Origin: CAIKKV01 sp044346855 | Lineage (GTDB): Bacteria > Verrucomicrobiota > Kiritimatiellia > CAIKKV01 | Direction of reading: 5' to 3' | Length of the DNA stretch: 33,668 nt | Assembly (NCBI GenBank): GCA_044346855.1 | Contig: JBIIYJ010000019.1 | Location: 1-33,668 of the forward strand | Shown here: positions 16,576 to 28,839 of the stretch, piece after piece | How the letters are laid out: each line of letters begins with the position of its first letter | Position numbering within the stretch: position 1 is the first letter of the stretch | Notes under the pieces: model-generated | Seen by the model: the letters and a program-made list of their open reading frames with translations, nothing else | Told to the model about the DNA's origin: nothing | The model's database searches: none | Program-made: the position numbers and the translations under genes

Positions 16576-17325
16576 TTACGTATAGATCATTTTCCGCGTC
16601 ATGCCGCCGTCGAGGACGACGTTCTGGCCGGTGATGAAGCCGTTGGCGGGATCGGCCAGGAAAAGAACCATGCGGGCGATGTCGTCGGGCTCGCCCACGC
16701 GGCCGCAGGGATGCTGGGCGTGGTCGGCCTTCGACAGTTCTGCCGGTTTCCGCTTTGATTTCTTGCGCCAGGGCGTGACATCGATCCACCCGGGGCTGAT
16801 GCAGTTGACGCGGACGTCGGGTCCGAGGCTGATGGCCAGGGCGTGGGTGAGGGCCACCAGGCCGCCCTTGGAGGCGGAGTAGGCTTCGGTATCCTTTTCG
16901 GACATCAGCGCCCGCGTGGAGGCGATATTGACGATCGAGCCGCGCACGGCCTTCAGGGCGGGCGCGGCGTATTTGGCGGTGAGGAAGGCGGCGGTCAGGT
17001 TGACGGCGAGGACCCGGTTCCACTCCGCCAGGGTCAGCTTCGTCACCGGCCGGCCGATTCCGATGCCGGCGTTATTGACCACGAGGTCGAGCCGGCCTTT
17101 CCAGTCGACGGCTGTTTTGACGGCCTTTCGGATGGCGGCTTCGTTGCCGGCGTCCGTTTTGAGGAAGCGCGCCGCGCCGCCGGCGTCCGTCAGTTCGGCC
17201 TTGGTTTCGCGGCCGGCTTCGGAATCTGTTTCGGCCAGCAGGATGGCGTAGCCGTTTCGGGCGAGGAGGGCGGCCGTGGCTTTTCCAATGCCCTGGCCGG
17301 CTCCGGTGATAAGGGCGGTTTTCAT
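16576..17325 (-). CDS. Short-chain dehydrogenase/reductase
   Basis: A 249-residue classical SDR. The cofactor loop TGAGQGIG is at residues 7-14, followed by LVVNNAGIGIG, INIAS-type strand (SIVNIASTRA) and the catalytic YxxxK (AYSASKGGLVAL), then ISPGWIDVTPW and the C-terminal TGQNVVLDGGM. The second beta strand ends LLAETD; an acidic residue there suggests NAD(H) preference. The start at 17325 lies two bases after the SNF2 stop, with GGAGG at the end of the SNF2 gene as ribosome-binding site, so it is the last gene of the rnhC operon. The insert KKSKRKPAELSKADHAQHP is typical of the substrate loop. Substrate unknown; FabG-like or sugar/alcohol dehydrogenase roles are possible. Confidence 0.9.
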   Translation of the reverse strand: MKTALITGAGQGIGKATAALLARNGYAILLAETDSEAGRETKAELTDAGGAARFLKTDAGNEAAIRKAVKTAVDWKGRLDLVVNNAGIGIGRPVTKLTLAEWNRVLAVNLTAAFLTAKYAAPALKAVRGSIVNIASTRALMSEKDTEAYSASKGGLVALTHALAISLGPDVRVNCISPGWIDVTPWRKKSKRKPAELSKADHAQHPCGRVGEPDDIARMVLFLADPANGFITGQNVVLDGGMTRKMIYT

Positions 17326-17327
17326 GC

Positions 17328-20524
<3,197 letters not shown>

Positions 20525-20528
<4 letters not shown>

Positions 20529-21406
20529 CGCCGCTCCCACCATCCGCTGGTCCAGCCCTCCAGGGAAAGCCTGAGGCGTTCCCGAAAGCCGAGTTGAGCG
20601 AACGCGTCCGCCACGCCGGCGTACTGCCGTTCCAGGATGCCCGCCAGGAGAAGCGCCGCACCCGGCCGCGACGAGCAGAGATGGCCGGAGAAGCGACCCG
20701 CCGCCTCCAGCAGGATCGGGGCCTCGATGTTGGCCGCGACGATGTCGAAGGGGGCAGGCGGCTCATAGTGAAACACATTGGCCTCGCACAGCGCAATGGA
20801 GTGATTCACCCCATTGCCCAGGACGTTCTCCTTCGCCTGCTCCACGGCCGACCCGTCCAGGTCGATGGCGGTGATGGGGCCGAAGCCCAGCTTGGCCGCC
20901 GCGATGGAGAGGATGCCGGAGCCGCAGCCCGCGTCCAGCAGCGTGCCCGTCCGCCCTTCGGAGGCCAGGGCGTCCAGGAAGCGGATGCAGGCCCGGGTCG
21001 TGCCGTGCTGCCCGGTGCCGAAGCACATGCCCGCGTCGATCACCACGTCGCAGTCGCCGGGCTTGAGGGGCAGGCTCTCCCAGGAGGGGCGCACGATCAC
21101 GTGGTCCGAGACGCGCTCGGCGTGGAAGAAGCGCTTCCAGCTTTCGGCCCAGTCCTCGCGCGGGACGGAGGCGGTTTCGAGCCGCCAGGCCTCGCCGCGG
21201 CTGAGGTCGGCCGCCAGGGCGGCCAGGGCCGTCTCGGCCGCGGCGGCCTCTTCGGCCGTGGCGGCGAAGTGGTCGATGCGGGCCAGTGTCCCCTCGGCGT
21301 CGGTCCAGAGGGAAACCGGATAGCCGGCGGCCGGGAGGGCCTCTTCCAGCACCTCGGCCAGGGCCGGCACGGTGTGGATGGAAAGGCGGAAAAGGGGGCC
21401 GGTCAT
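20525..21406 (-). CDS. prmA: Ribosomal protein L11 methyltransferase
   Basis: A 293-residue PrmA-family SAM methyltransferase, which trimethylates ribosomal protein L11. The start at 21406 (MTGPLFRLSIHT) overlaps the rnhC stop (ATGA); longer readings run back into rnhC. The N-terminal ~100-residue substrate-binding domain is followed by the linker IDAGMCFGTGQHGTTRACI (family pattern DPGxAFGTGxHxTT) and the SAM site LDAGCGSGILSIAAA at about 154-168, then ITAIDLDGSAV and DIVAANIEAPIL (family NILA/NPP region). The first motif has Cys in place of the common Ala and Gln/Gly in place of Thr/Pro, so the exact substrate is a little less sure. It is translationally coupled at both ends. Confidence 0.88.
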
Positions 21407-22416
21407 GACGGAGGGGCCTCCTTGGGGCGGCGGAAGGGGCGCCGGAAGGCGACGGCGGGCGGGGCCGCGCCATCGGGGCCCAGGTCGGCCCGGGAGTGGC
21501 CCGCGGCGGCGAGCACCTCGTCGGTGGTCTTGAAATGGCATTTGCACGCGTCGAGCAGGACGCCGGGGCCCTTGTCCTTGACGAGCTGGATCGCGGCGGC
21601 TTTGACGAACTCCGAGGCGCCCTTGGGGATCTTGACCCCGTAGCGCTCGCCCAGCTCCGACATGGCCAGCAGGAAGCGGTCGCGCGCGAGGATGGAGGCG
21701 GCGGCCACCGCCATGTCGGATTCCGCCTTGTGGCGCTGGTCGAGCTTGATGGCCTTGCCGCGCTGCATGAGCGCGCGCTCGATCAGCTTCTTGTCGCCGA
21801 ACTGGTCGGAGAGCGCGCGGGGGCAGTCGGGCGCGAACTCCAGCACGTTCTCGATGGTGCGGGCGTGGCCCCAGGCGAGCAGGCGGTTGACGTTGCGGAT
21901 CTTGTGGTAGAGCTCGTTGTATTTGCGCGGGCCGATGGCGATGACGGAGACCTTGTTGCCCACGCGCTCGCGGATGGCGCGGGCCAGCTCGCGCGCCTTG
22001 GCGTCGCTGGTGATGCGCTTGCTGTCCTTGATCCCGATCTCGCGGAAGACCTTGACGAGGGGCGTGGTGACGTAGACGGCGGCGATGACGAGCGGGCCGA
22101 AGAAGTCGCCCTTGCCGCTCTCGTCCACGCCGATGTGGGGCTGGGAGCCCTCGGGGTCCACCACGTCCTCATACCCCAGCTTGACCTCCTGGAGGACCAT
22201 GGGCTCCATGGCGAAGGTGACGAAATCCGTGGCGCCGGAGCCCTGGATCAAACACTTGCCGCTCTTGTAGAGCGAGACGCGGAACCCGTTTCCCTCCACG
22301 GCGATCCGGGTATGCTCGACCTGGACGGGACGGTAGGGCCCCTCCTGCAGCAGGGCGATCAGCGCCAGTTGCTGGGTTTCGCTGAGCACGTAGGTGTATG
22401 AATTCTGGGTCGGCAT
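21403..22416 (-). CDS. rnhC: Ribonuclease HIII
   Basis: A 337-residue RNase HIII that cleaves the RNA strand of RNA-DNA hybrids. The start at 22416 (MPTQNSYTYV) is preferred. The N-terminal ~85 residues form the TBP-like substrate-binding extension that separates HIII from HII (GNGFRVSLYKSGKCLIQG). The catalytic domain begins IGVDESGKGDFFGPL (Asp98, Glu99), with GIKDSKRI and HKAESDMAVAAASILARDRF supplying the other acidic residues. An arginine/proline-rich tail (FRRPFRRPKEAPPS) is unusual. There is no clear Shine-Dalgarno sequence before the ATG. It is the first gene of the rnhC-prmA-SNF2-SDR operon. Confidence 0.93.
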   Translation of the reverse strand: MPTQNSYTYVLSETQQLALIALLQEGPYRPVQVEHTRIAVEGNGFRVSLYKSGKCLIQGSGATDFVTFAMEPMVLQEVKLGYEDVVDPEGSQPHIGVDESGKGDFFGPLVIAAVYVTTPLVKVFREIGIKDSKRITSDAKARELARAIRERVGNKVSVIAIGPRKYNELYHKIRNVNRLLAWGHARTIENVLEFAPDCPRALSDQFGDKKLIERALMQRGKAIKLDQRHKAESDMAVAAASILARDRFLLAMSELGERYGVKIPKGASEFVKAAAIQLVKDKGPGVLLDACKCHFKTTDEVLAAAGHSRADLGPDGAAPPAVAFRRPFRRPKEAPPS

Positions 22417-22427
22417 AACGGAAAAGG

Positions 22428-22456
22428 TTATCAAGAAGCGCCTTGAAAGAATACAA
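22428..22456 (-). promoter_or_regulatory. Possible promoter of the rnhC operon
   Basis: On the minus strand: TTGTAT (plus 22451-22456), a 17-base spacer and TGATAA (plus 22428-22433), 11 bases before the ATG. The -35 box lies inside the loop of a 9-bp perfect inverted repeat (22435-22443 with 22464-22472), which could be an operator. The -10 box is not ideal. Confidence 0.35.
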
Positions 22457-22464
22457 AAAAAAGA

Positions 22465-22934
22465 GGCGCTTCCGGGTTTGTGTGAGGATTATTTGCAGAC
22501 AATCATGCTTGGGAGGGAGTTGCGTGCCTTCCAGACGGGACGCGGCTGTTACTTGCGGCGTTTCGGCCGTGCCTGGCGGGCGCTTTGGCGCGCTGAGGGG
22601 CTCCGACTGGAGGAGTCGGGACACGAGTCCACGCCTCCTCGTCGTCGCCCCTCATCATCGCCAAATCGCTCCGCCATGCGCGGCTGATCGAAACGCCGCA
22701 AGCCCATCGCCTCGCGCGCCCTCTGGCCGCTTGCAAATAATGTCGAAGTGCTGGCACGGAACATTGCTGTACAAACGCGGCCTCGGGCTGGCGCGCGAAG
22801 GTTCCCGTGCGGATGCCCGCGGATAGTAGAGACTTTGTCTCATCGCCTTCCCGCTCAATTCGGAATCCCGACAGGAAGGCGATTCAAATCCCGTGATGAG
22901 CTAATGGAAATCCCCCCACAAACCCGGAAGCGCC
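22465..22934. repeat. Palindromic non-coding segment bounded by 18-bp perfect inverted repeats
   Basis: GGCGCTTCCGGGTTTGTG (22465-22482) is the exact reverse complement of 22917-22934. Inside are nested pairs: ATTATTTGCA (22488-22497 with 22732-22741); CTTGCGGCGTTTCG (22552-22565 with 22689-22702), which continues inward as an imperfect stem through TGAGGGGC (22594-22601 with 22647-22654); an apical CCGACT/AGTCGG hairpin (22603-22619) and GGAC-ACGA-GTCC (22619-22630); and ATCGCCTTCC (22842-22851 with 22874-22883). No convincing coding frame is present. It could be a non-autonomous mobile element, a structured RNA or a regulatory palindrome. The remaining 22935-23032 holds further small palindromes (GTGAT-GGAA-ATCAC; TCACGCGTGA) and no gene. 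Confidence 0.6.
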
Positions 22935-23032
22935 CGGCGCGCAGATTCTGGACACGTGATGGAAATCACTCACGCGTGACTGAAGAGCCTGTCCGGACTG
23001 GAGTCGGCCGTCCCCGGCCGTGACACGGGCGA

Positions 23033-23830
23033 TTAACCGAGGCGGATGATTTCCGGCTCGGTCCGCACCGGTTGGCCTGTTGAGACATCCCAGTCGACCA
23101 TCATGATGGCCGGGGTTTCCGACCGGAAGGAAATGAGGCGGCCCCCGTCCCGGGCGACCACGCTGTCGGCCTGCGAAAAATCAAGGATCCGGTCCTTGGC
23201 CGTCCGGTTGCAGACCAGCAGGGGAAGCCCCGTCAGGCGGGAGCAGGTTTCCCAGACAGTTTCTGGGCCATGGAAACCCGGCGCCCAGGCCGCGGGGGAG
23301 ACCAGCATTTTCGCGCCCTTGTCCTTGAGGCAGCCGGAGATGGTCGGGGTGTAGGCGTCGGCGCAGATCAGCAGGCCGACCGGGCCGACCGGCGGAACCA
23401 TCACCGGCTCGGCCCGGTCGCCCGGGCTGGACCACGCTTCCGAGCCGATCTTGAGCGCATTGATCTTGCGGTGGCGGCCCAGGACGGCGCCCTCCGGCCC
23501 GATCACGAAAACCGAATTGTGAAACAGCCCGCTGGCGGCATCCCGCTCCGGGATCGCCAGGAAAAGCGTCACCTTCAGCCGGCCGACCAGGCCGCACAGC
23601 CCGGTCATCCAGGGGTCGGGCTGGGGGAGGATCCAGTTCGTCCCGATCCGGTCCGCGAAGGTGTAGCCGCAGACGCAGCATTCCGGCGTGAGGATCCAGC
23701 CGGCGCCCGCTTCCGCGGCCTTGAGGATGGCCTTCTCCAGCGCGCTTCGGTTGGCCGCGACGTCGCCGGGAATGGGGGCCAGGTGCAGGAAGGCGATTTT
23801 CAGGCCGGGCGCTGGCGGAACGGGAATCAT
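23033..23830 (-). CDS. Carbon-nitrogen hydrolase (nitrilase superfamily)
   Basis: A 265-residue single-domain nitrilase-superfamily enzyme hydrolysing an amide- or nitrile-type C-N bond. The Glu-Lys-Cys triad is complete: Glu50 (WILTPECCVCGY), Lys122 (LGRHRKINAL) and Cys156 (GLLICADAYTP). There is no signal peptide or membrane segment. ATG 23830 lies 16 bases after the upstream ATPase stop and has a GGGATGGG purine stretch before it. It is the last gene of the ABC/OPT-like operon. The substrate cannot be told; small amides, carbamoyl compounds or peptide amides are possible, and position in a transport operon suggests it acts on what that system handles. Confidence 0.9.
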   Translation of the reverse strand: MIPVPPAPGLKIAFLHLAPIPGDVAANRSALEKAILKAAEAGAGWILTPECCVCGYTFADRIGTNWILPQPDPWMTGLCGLVGRLKVTLFLAIPERDAASGLFHNSVFVIGPEGAVLGRHRKINALKIGSEAWSSPGDRAEPVMVPPVGPVGLLICADAYTPTISGCLKDKGAKMLVSPAAWAPGFHGPETVWETCSRLTGLPLLVCNRTAKDRILDFSQADSVVARDGGRLISFRSETPAIMMVDWDVSTGQPVRTEPEIIRLG

Positions 23831-23845
23831 CGTGCACCCATCCCG

Positions 23846-24555
<710 letters not shown>

Positions 24556-24559
<4 letters not shown>

Positions 24560-24992
24560 GATGCTTCCGCCTTTCCATCCGGCGTCGCGATAGCGTCGCC
24601 GTCCGGGATGAACTGCGCCTCGGGCGGGACTTTCAAAACGACGAGGTTCATGGTCATGAGGGTCCGGGTGAAGGCGATCACGTACCGCTGCATCTCCGCC
24701 GGCTCCACCTTCTTCAGTTCCGCCAGGGAGGCGACGATATCGCGCAGGCTGTGGGTTCCGTCGACGCGCTCGTAATAGCGCGTGCCGGCCTCGTCCAGTT
24801 CAACCCGGCGGTCGAAATCGAACTTCAGGCGGCGGTTGAGCCATTTGCGGACGCCGCGCAGTTCCGGGCGGATCCGCAGGTGGATGAACGAGCGGCTGTC
24901 GCGGCGCAGCTCCACGTTGTCGGGCTTGAGCGGGATGACGGCGAACGGGTCGGCGATGCGGACCTGGGGCTTTTTGGCGAAGAAGGCCGCCA

Positions 24993-24993
<1 letters not shown>
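24556..24993 (-). CDS. PqqD-like protein (RRE-type fold) encoded between two ABC ATPases
   Basis: A 145-residue protein. The middle (about 60-120) fits the PqqD winged-helix pattern: RRVELDEAGTRYYERVDG, HSLRDIVASLAEL, then VIAFTRTLMTMNLVVL. PqqD-like folds bind peptide substrates as RiPP recognition elements in PQQ and many peptide-maturation systems. The N-terminal ~55 residues are basic (RRDSRSFIHLRIRPELRGVRKWLNRRLKFDF) and may contact partners or membrane. It overlaps both neighbours by four bases, so expression in fixed ratio with the ATPases is likely. No radical-SAM partner or precursor peptide is seen. The fold call is from pattern only; the function here is inference. Confidence 0.65.
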
Positions 24994-25766
<773 letters not shown>

Positions 25767-25767
25767 A

Positions 25768-26826
25768 TCAGACGTTGGTCCTGAGCGCCGAGGCGGGGAG
25801 CATGCGCGCGGCGAAGTTGGCGGGGTAGATGGCGGCCAGCATGGCGAGCAGGGTGCCGCCTGCCACGCAGGCCCCGGCGGCGGCGAGGAGCGCGCCGTAG
25901 CCGAGGGCCGAGGTGATGAGGCCGAACCCGAAGGTCAGCCCGTACCCGGTGAACGAGAGCAGCGCGCCGAGGAGCGTTCCCAGGACAGACCCTGCCAGGC
26001 CGATCATGGCGCTTTCGATGAGGAAGAGCTTCCGGATGAACGCCGAGAGGGCGCCGAGGCATTTCATGGTGCCGATTTCGCGGAAGCGCTCGGTCACCGA
26101 CATGAGCAGGGCGTTGGCGATGCCGATGACGGTGACGAGGACGGAGATGATGGCGATCCAGGCGGTGCGGAAGGCGGCCTGTTCGGCCTGGAGCTTGAGC
26201 CGTTCGGCCTGCTCCTCCGACTCCCGGCCGAAGAACAGTTCGCGGCGCAGGGGGGCGGGGGCCGAGCTGTTTTCAGGATAGGACCTATCGGACTTATAGG
26301 ACCTATTTTCCGGATAATTCCGCTCCGCCAATGAATCCAGGAGCACGGGCTGGGTCATGCCGGCGCAGAGCATTTCCGGGGGAACGGAGGCGGGGCCGTT
26401 GCCGAGCGCGAGAAGGAGCTGGGCGCCCCGGCCGAGCGTGTCCGGGGGGGCGGGGGTGAAGGCGGGGTCCTTGAGGCCGTGGGCGCGGAGGGCGAGCCCG
26501 GGGGTCGGCCGGAGGGCGTCGAGGAGCGCGCGCTCCGCATCGGAGAGTTCGCCGAAGGCGGCGACGGCCAGGGTTTTGCCGGCCGGGTCGCCGAGTTCGC
26601 CGCGGACGAGGGTGAGCATCAGGTTCACGGTCTGGCGCTGCTCGCGCTCGCGGGCGATGGCGGTGCGGATCAGCTGCGAGGTGATATTGCTCATGAAGAA
26701 GGCGACGCCGAGCACGACGCCGGTGACGGTGACCAGGGAGCGGCCGAAGCGGATGCGGATGCCCTGGACGGCAATCTGGAGGGCGCGTCCGAGCGGCAGC
26801 CTGACCTGTCTTCCGATCTGTTCCAT
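25768..26826 (-). CDS. MacB/FtsX-type ABC permease
   Basis: A 352-residue inner-membrane permease. It begins with a cytoplasmic helix and TM1 (SLVTVTGVVLGVAFFMSNIT, ~30-49), then a periplasmic domain (~50-240). Three TMs at the C-terminus follow (IAIISVLVTVIGIANALLMS, LFLIESAMIGLAGSVLGTLL, LLAAAGACVAGGTLLAML), with the FtsX signature SVTERFREIGTMKCLGAL between them. This is the four-TM MacB arrangement. Inside the periplasmic domain, residues 169-186 are encoded by a 9-bp repeat array. It starts ten bases after the OPT-like gene stop. Confidence 0.9.
   Translation of the reverse strand: MEQIGRQVRLPLGRALQIAVQGIRIRFGRSLVTVTGVVLGVAFFMSNITSQLIRTAIAREREQRQTVNLMLTLVRGELGDPAGKTLAVAAFGELSDAERALLDALRPTPGLALRAHGLKDPAFTPAPPDTLGRGAQLLLALGNGPASVPPEMLCAGMTQPVLLDSLAERNYPENRSYKSDRSYPENSSAPAPLRRELFFGRESEEQAERLKLQAEQAAFRTAWIAIISVLVTVIGIANALLMSVTERFREIGTMKCLGALSAFIRKLFLIESAMIGLAGSVLGTLLGALLSFTGYGLTFGFGLITSALGYGALLAAAGACVAGGTLLAMLAAIYPANFAARMLPASALRTNV
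26269..26322. repeat. In-frame 9-bp repeat array inside the MacB-like permease gene
   Basis: Six 9-bp units: GTTTTCAGG, ATAGGACCT, ATCGGACTT, ATAGGACCT, ATTTTCCGG, ATAATTCCG. On the coding strand they read RNY-PEN-RSY-KSD-RSY-PEN, in exact codon register. AT content is much higher than in the rest of the gene, and the units look like intergenic short-period repeats. Confidence 0.8.
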
Positions 26827-26835
26827 GGCGGTCCT

Positions 26836-28839
26836 TTAAAAGGGGGTTCCCGAGACGGCGCTCACGATGAGGTTGATGGCCACGCCCATGAGGGCCACGA
26901 GCCCCACGCCCGTGCCGTAGCCGGCGAGGAGAACCGGCACCATCTGGAGAAAGCGTTTTTCGCCGAATTTCTTGCGGAAGACGAACTTGCCGAGCAGCGC
27001 GCCGACGATGATGAGCATGAAGGAATGGGGCATGTGGCCCACGCTCTGCACGAAGCCGTAGACCGCCATCACGGGCAGGCTGAAGGCCGAGAGGATGAAG
27101 TAGGTGATGACCGAGAACGAGAAGGCGCCGCCCATGACCGCGGGGTGGAGAGCCTGGAAGAAGAGCGGCTTCACGCCCTCGGTGGGCAGGGTGGACGAGT
27201 AGAGCAGCACCGTGTTCTTGGCGTTGAGCTCCCACATCTTCTGCGCGTAGGGGTAGAGGTCGGAGGGGATGGCGCCCGACTTCCAGATGAAGGCCCAGAA
27301 GAGGAAGCTGAGGATGAAGCCGAGCGGCATGGTGAGGGTGTAGGACTTGATGTTGGAGAAGAAGTTCGTGCCGGTCAGCTCGGTGGAGCGGAACCCGGCC
27401 ACCTGGCCGGCGTACTGGCCCACCGGGATGGGGGCCAGCCAGATGTCGATGCCCTTGTAGCCCGAGAGGATGATGGCGGCCTCCTTGACGAGGGGGATGT
27501 CCACCGTCAGCCCGCAGATGCCCGAGAGGCGGGCGTCCACGTAGGACATGAGGGGCGTGTAGAGGAGCGTGAAGATGAACAGGAAGTAGAGCGGGAAGCG
27601 GGGCACGAGCAGGTGGGCCACCCCGATCACCAGCAGCGAACCGAACACGTAGAGCGCGACGGCCAGCCAGGGGGAGAAGTCGCCGCGGCCGGGGGGCGTG
27701 TCCCACAATTTTTCAACCTTGGCCGTGGTGCCCGCGGCGGCGATCCGCTCCTTCCGGAGGCGGGCCATGTTTTTGATGAAGTCGCGCACGGTCTGGTAGA
27801 TGGAGATGACGGCGATGCCGAAGGTGACGCCGAGCGAGAAGCTCATCCAGAAGTCGAGGGAATTGTTGAACGTGGTGGAGACGGTGTCCATGCCCGGCTG
27901 CCAGCGGGTGAGGACGCCGAGCTTGTGGAGCAGGGGGTTCATGACGAGGGTCAGCAGGATGCCCGAGGCGGTGCCGAGCACGGCCGAAAAGGGGATGAGC
28001 ATGCCGGTGAGCACGAGGCCCAGGTCGATGACCATGCCGAAGGGCGTGGCGGGGAGGACCGATTCCGTGAGCGTGGTCATGTCGTACCACGGCAGCGGGA
28101 TCAGCATGACGGGTTTGGTCAGGAACGCGCCGGTGAGAAGCGGGATGCCGATCTGGACGAGGGCGAAGCCCAGCCCCATGAAGGCGCCGAGGGAGAACAC
28201 CTTCCATTTCCAGGTGGCTTTTTTCTCGCCGGCCTCGGCCAGCGCCATGGCGCCCTGGGCGCCCACCGTGGCGAAGGGGAAGGGCAGGCGCTCGATGTCC
28301 GAGGTGACGCGGAAGAAGAAGTAGCCCAGCGTGAAGCTGCGCAGCGTGCCGATCACCGACAGGAAGATCATGAGCACGATGGGCATGAGCCAGTCGACAT
28401 GGAACAGGTTGCGCGCCAGGAGCGCCTCGCTGCCCGGCTGGGGCGCGTACCACGAGGGGAATTGGCCGAGCAGCCCCATGTCGCGCACCGCGTCGGAGCG
28501 GATCAGGTACTGGCGCCAGATCAGGTCGGCCACGGGGCCGCCGGTGGACATGACCCCGGCGACGGAGAGCAGGACCACGAGCTCCTGGCGGCTGAGCGAC
28601 TTCATGGCCCGGCGCGTGACCTCGGAGAAGATGATGAGGGTCACCCACGAGGCGGCGATGCCGCCGCCGGTGATGAGGCTGAGGTAGATGGTGCCGGGCA
28701 TCATCAGCAGGCCGCAGAAGAAGGCGCCGGCCACGGTGACCCAGGTGAAGCCGTTCTTGAATTCGGTCGGTTCGTCGAGGAGGGACCGGTACAGCTCCAG
28801 CTCCTTGTCGCCGCTGACCCTGGTGCGGGCGTCGGTCAT
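26836..28839 (-). CDS. OPT-like multi-pass membrane transporter
   Basis: A 667-residue polytopic membrane protein with about 12-16 hydrophobic segments (for example VTVAGAFFCGLLMMPGTIYL, PIVLMIFLSVIGTL, MPLGFILSFLFWAFIW, FMLIIVGALLGKFVF). LPFPFATVGAQGAMA at 185-199 resembles the PFPxA-type signature of the oligopeptide transporter (OPT) superfamily, and the length fits. OPT proteins import peptides or metal-siderophore complexes with protons. The ATG overlaps the stop of the giant permease gene (ATGA). Co-expression with two FtsX-type permeases and two ATPases is unusual, because OPT transporters normally work without ABC proteins. Family assignment is moderate; substrate unknown. Confidence 0.75.
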   Translation of the reverse strand: MTDARTRVSGDKELELYRSLLDEPTEFKNGFTWVTVAGAFFCGLLMMPGTIYLSLITGGGIAASWVTLIIFSEVTRRAMKSLSRQELVVLLSVAGVMSTGGPVADLIWRQYLIRSDAVRDMGLLGQFPSWYAPQPGSEALLARNLFHVDWLMPIVLMIFLSVIGTLRSFTLGYFFFRVTSDIERLPFPFATVGAQGAMALAEAGEKKATWKWKVFSLGAFMGLGFALVQIGIPLLTGAFLTKPVMLIPLPWYDMTTLTESVLPATPFGMVIDLGLVLTGMLIPFSAVLGTASGILLTLVMNPLLHKLGVLTRWQPGMDTVSTTFNNSLDFWMSFSLGVTFGIAVISIYQTVRDFIKNMARLRKERIAAAGTTAKVEKLWDTPPGRGDFSPWLAVALYVFGSLLVIGVAHLLVPRFPLYFLFIFTLLYTPLMSYVDARLSGICGLTVDIPLVKEAAIILSGYKGIDIWLAPIPVGQYAGQVAGFRSTELTGTNFFSNIKSYTLTMPLGFILSFLFWAFIWKSGAIPSDLYPYAQKMWELNAKNTVLLYSSTLPTEGVKPLFFQALHPAVMGGAFSFSVITYFILSAFSLPVMAVYGFVQSVGHMPHSFMLIIVGALLGKFVFRKKFGEKRFLQMVPVLLAGYGTGVGLVALMGVAINLIVSAVSGTPF

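Noticed and set aside
22465..22934. Insertion sequence
   Set aside because: Ends are inverted repeats, but no transposase fragment is found in any frame and no target duplication could be identified, so only a palindromic or non-autonomous element is claimed.
22394..23023. Small open frames on both strands in the rnhC-nitrilase gap
   Set aside because: All are short, overlap the palindromes, have no ribosome-binding site and no recognisable sequence.
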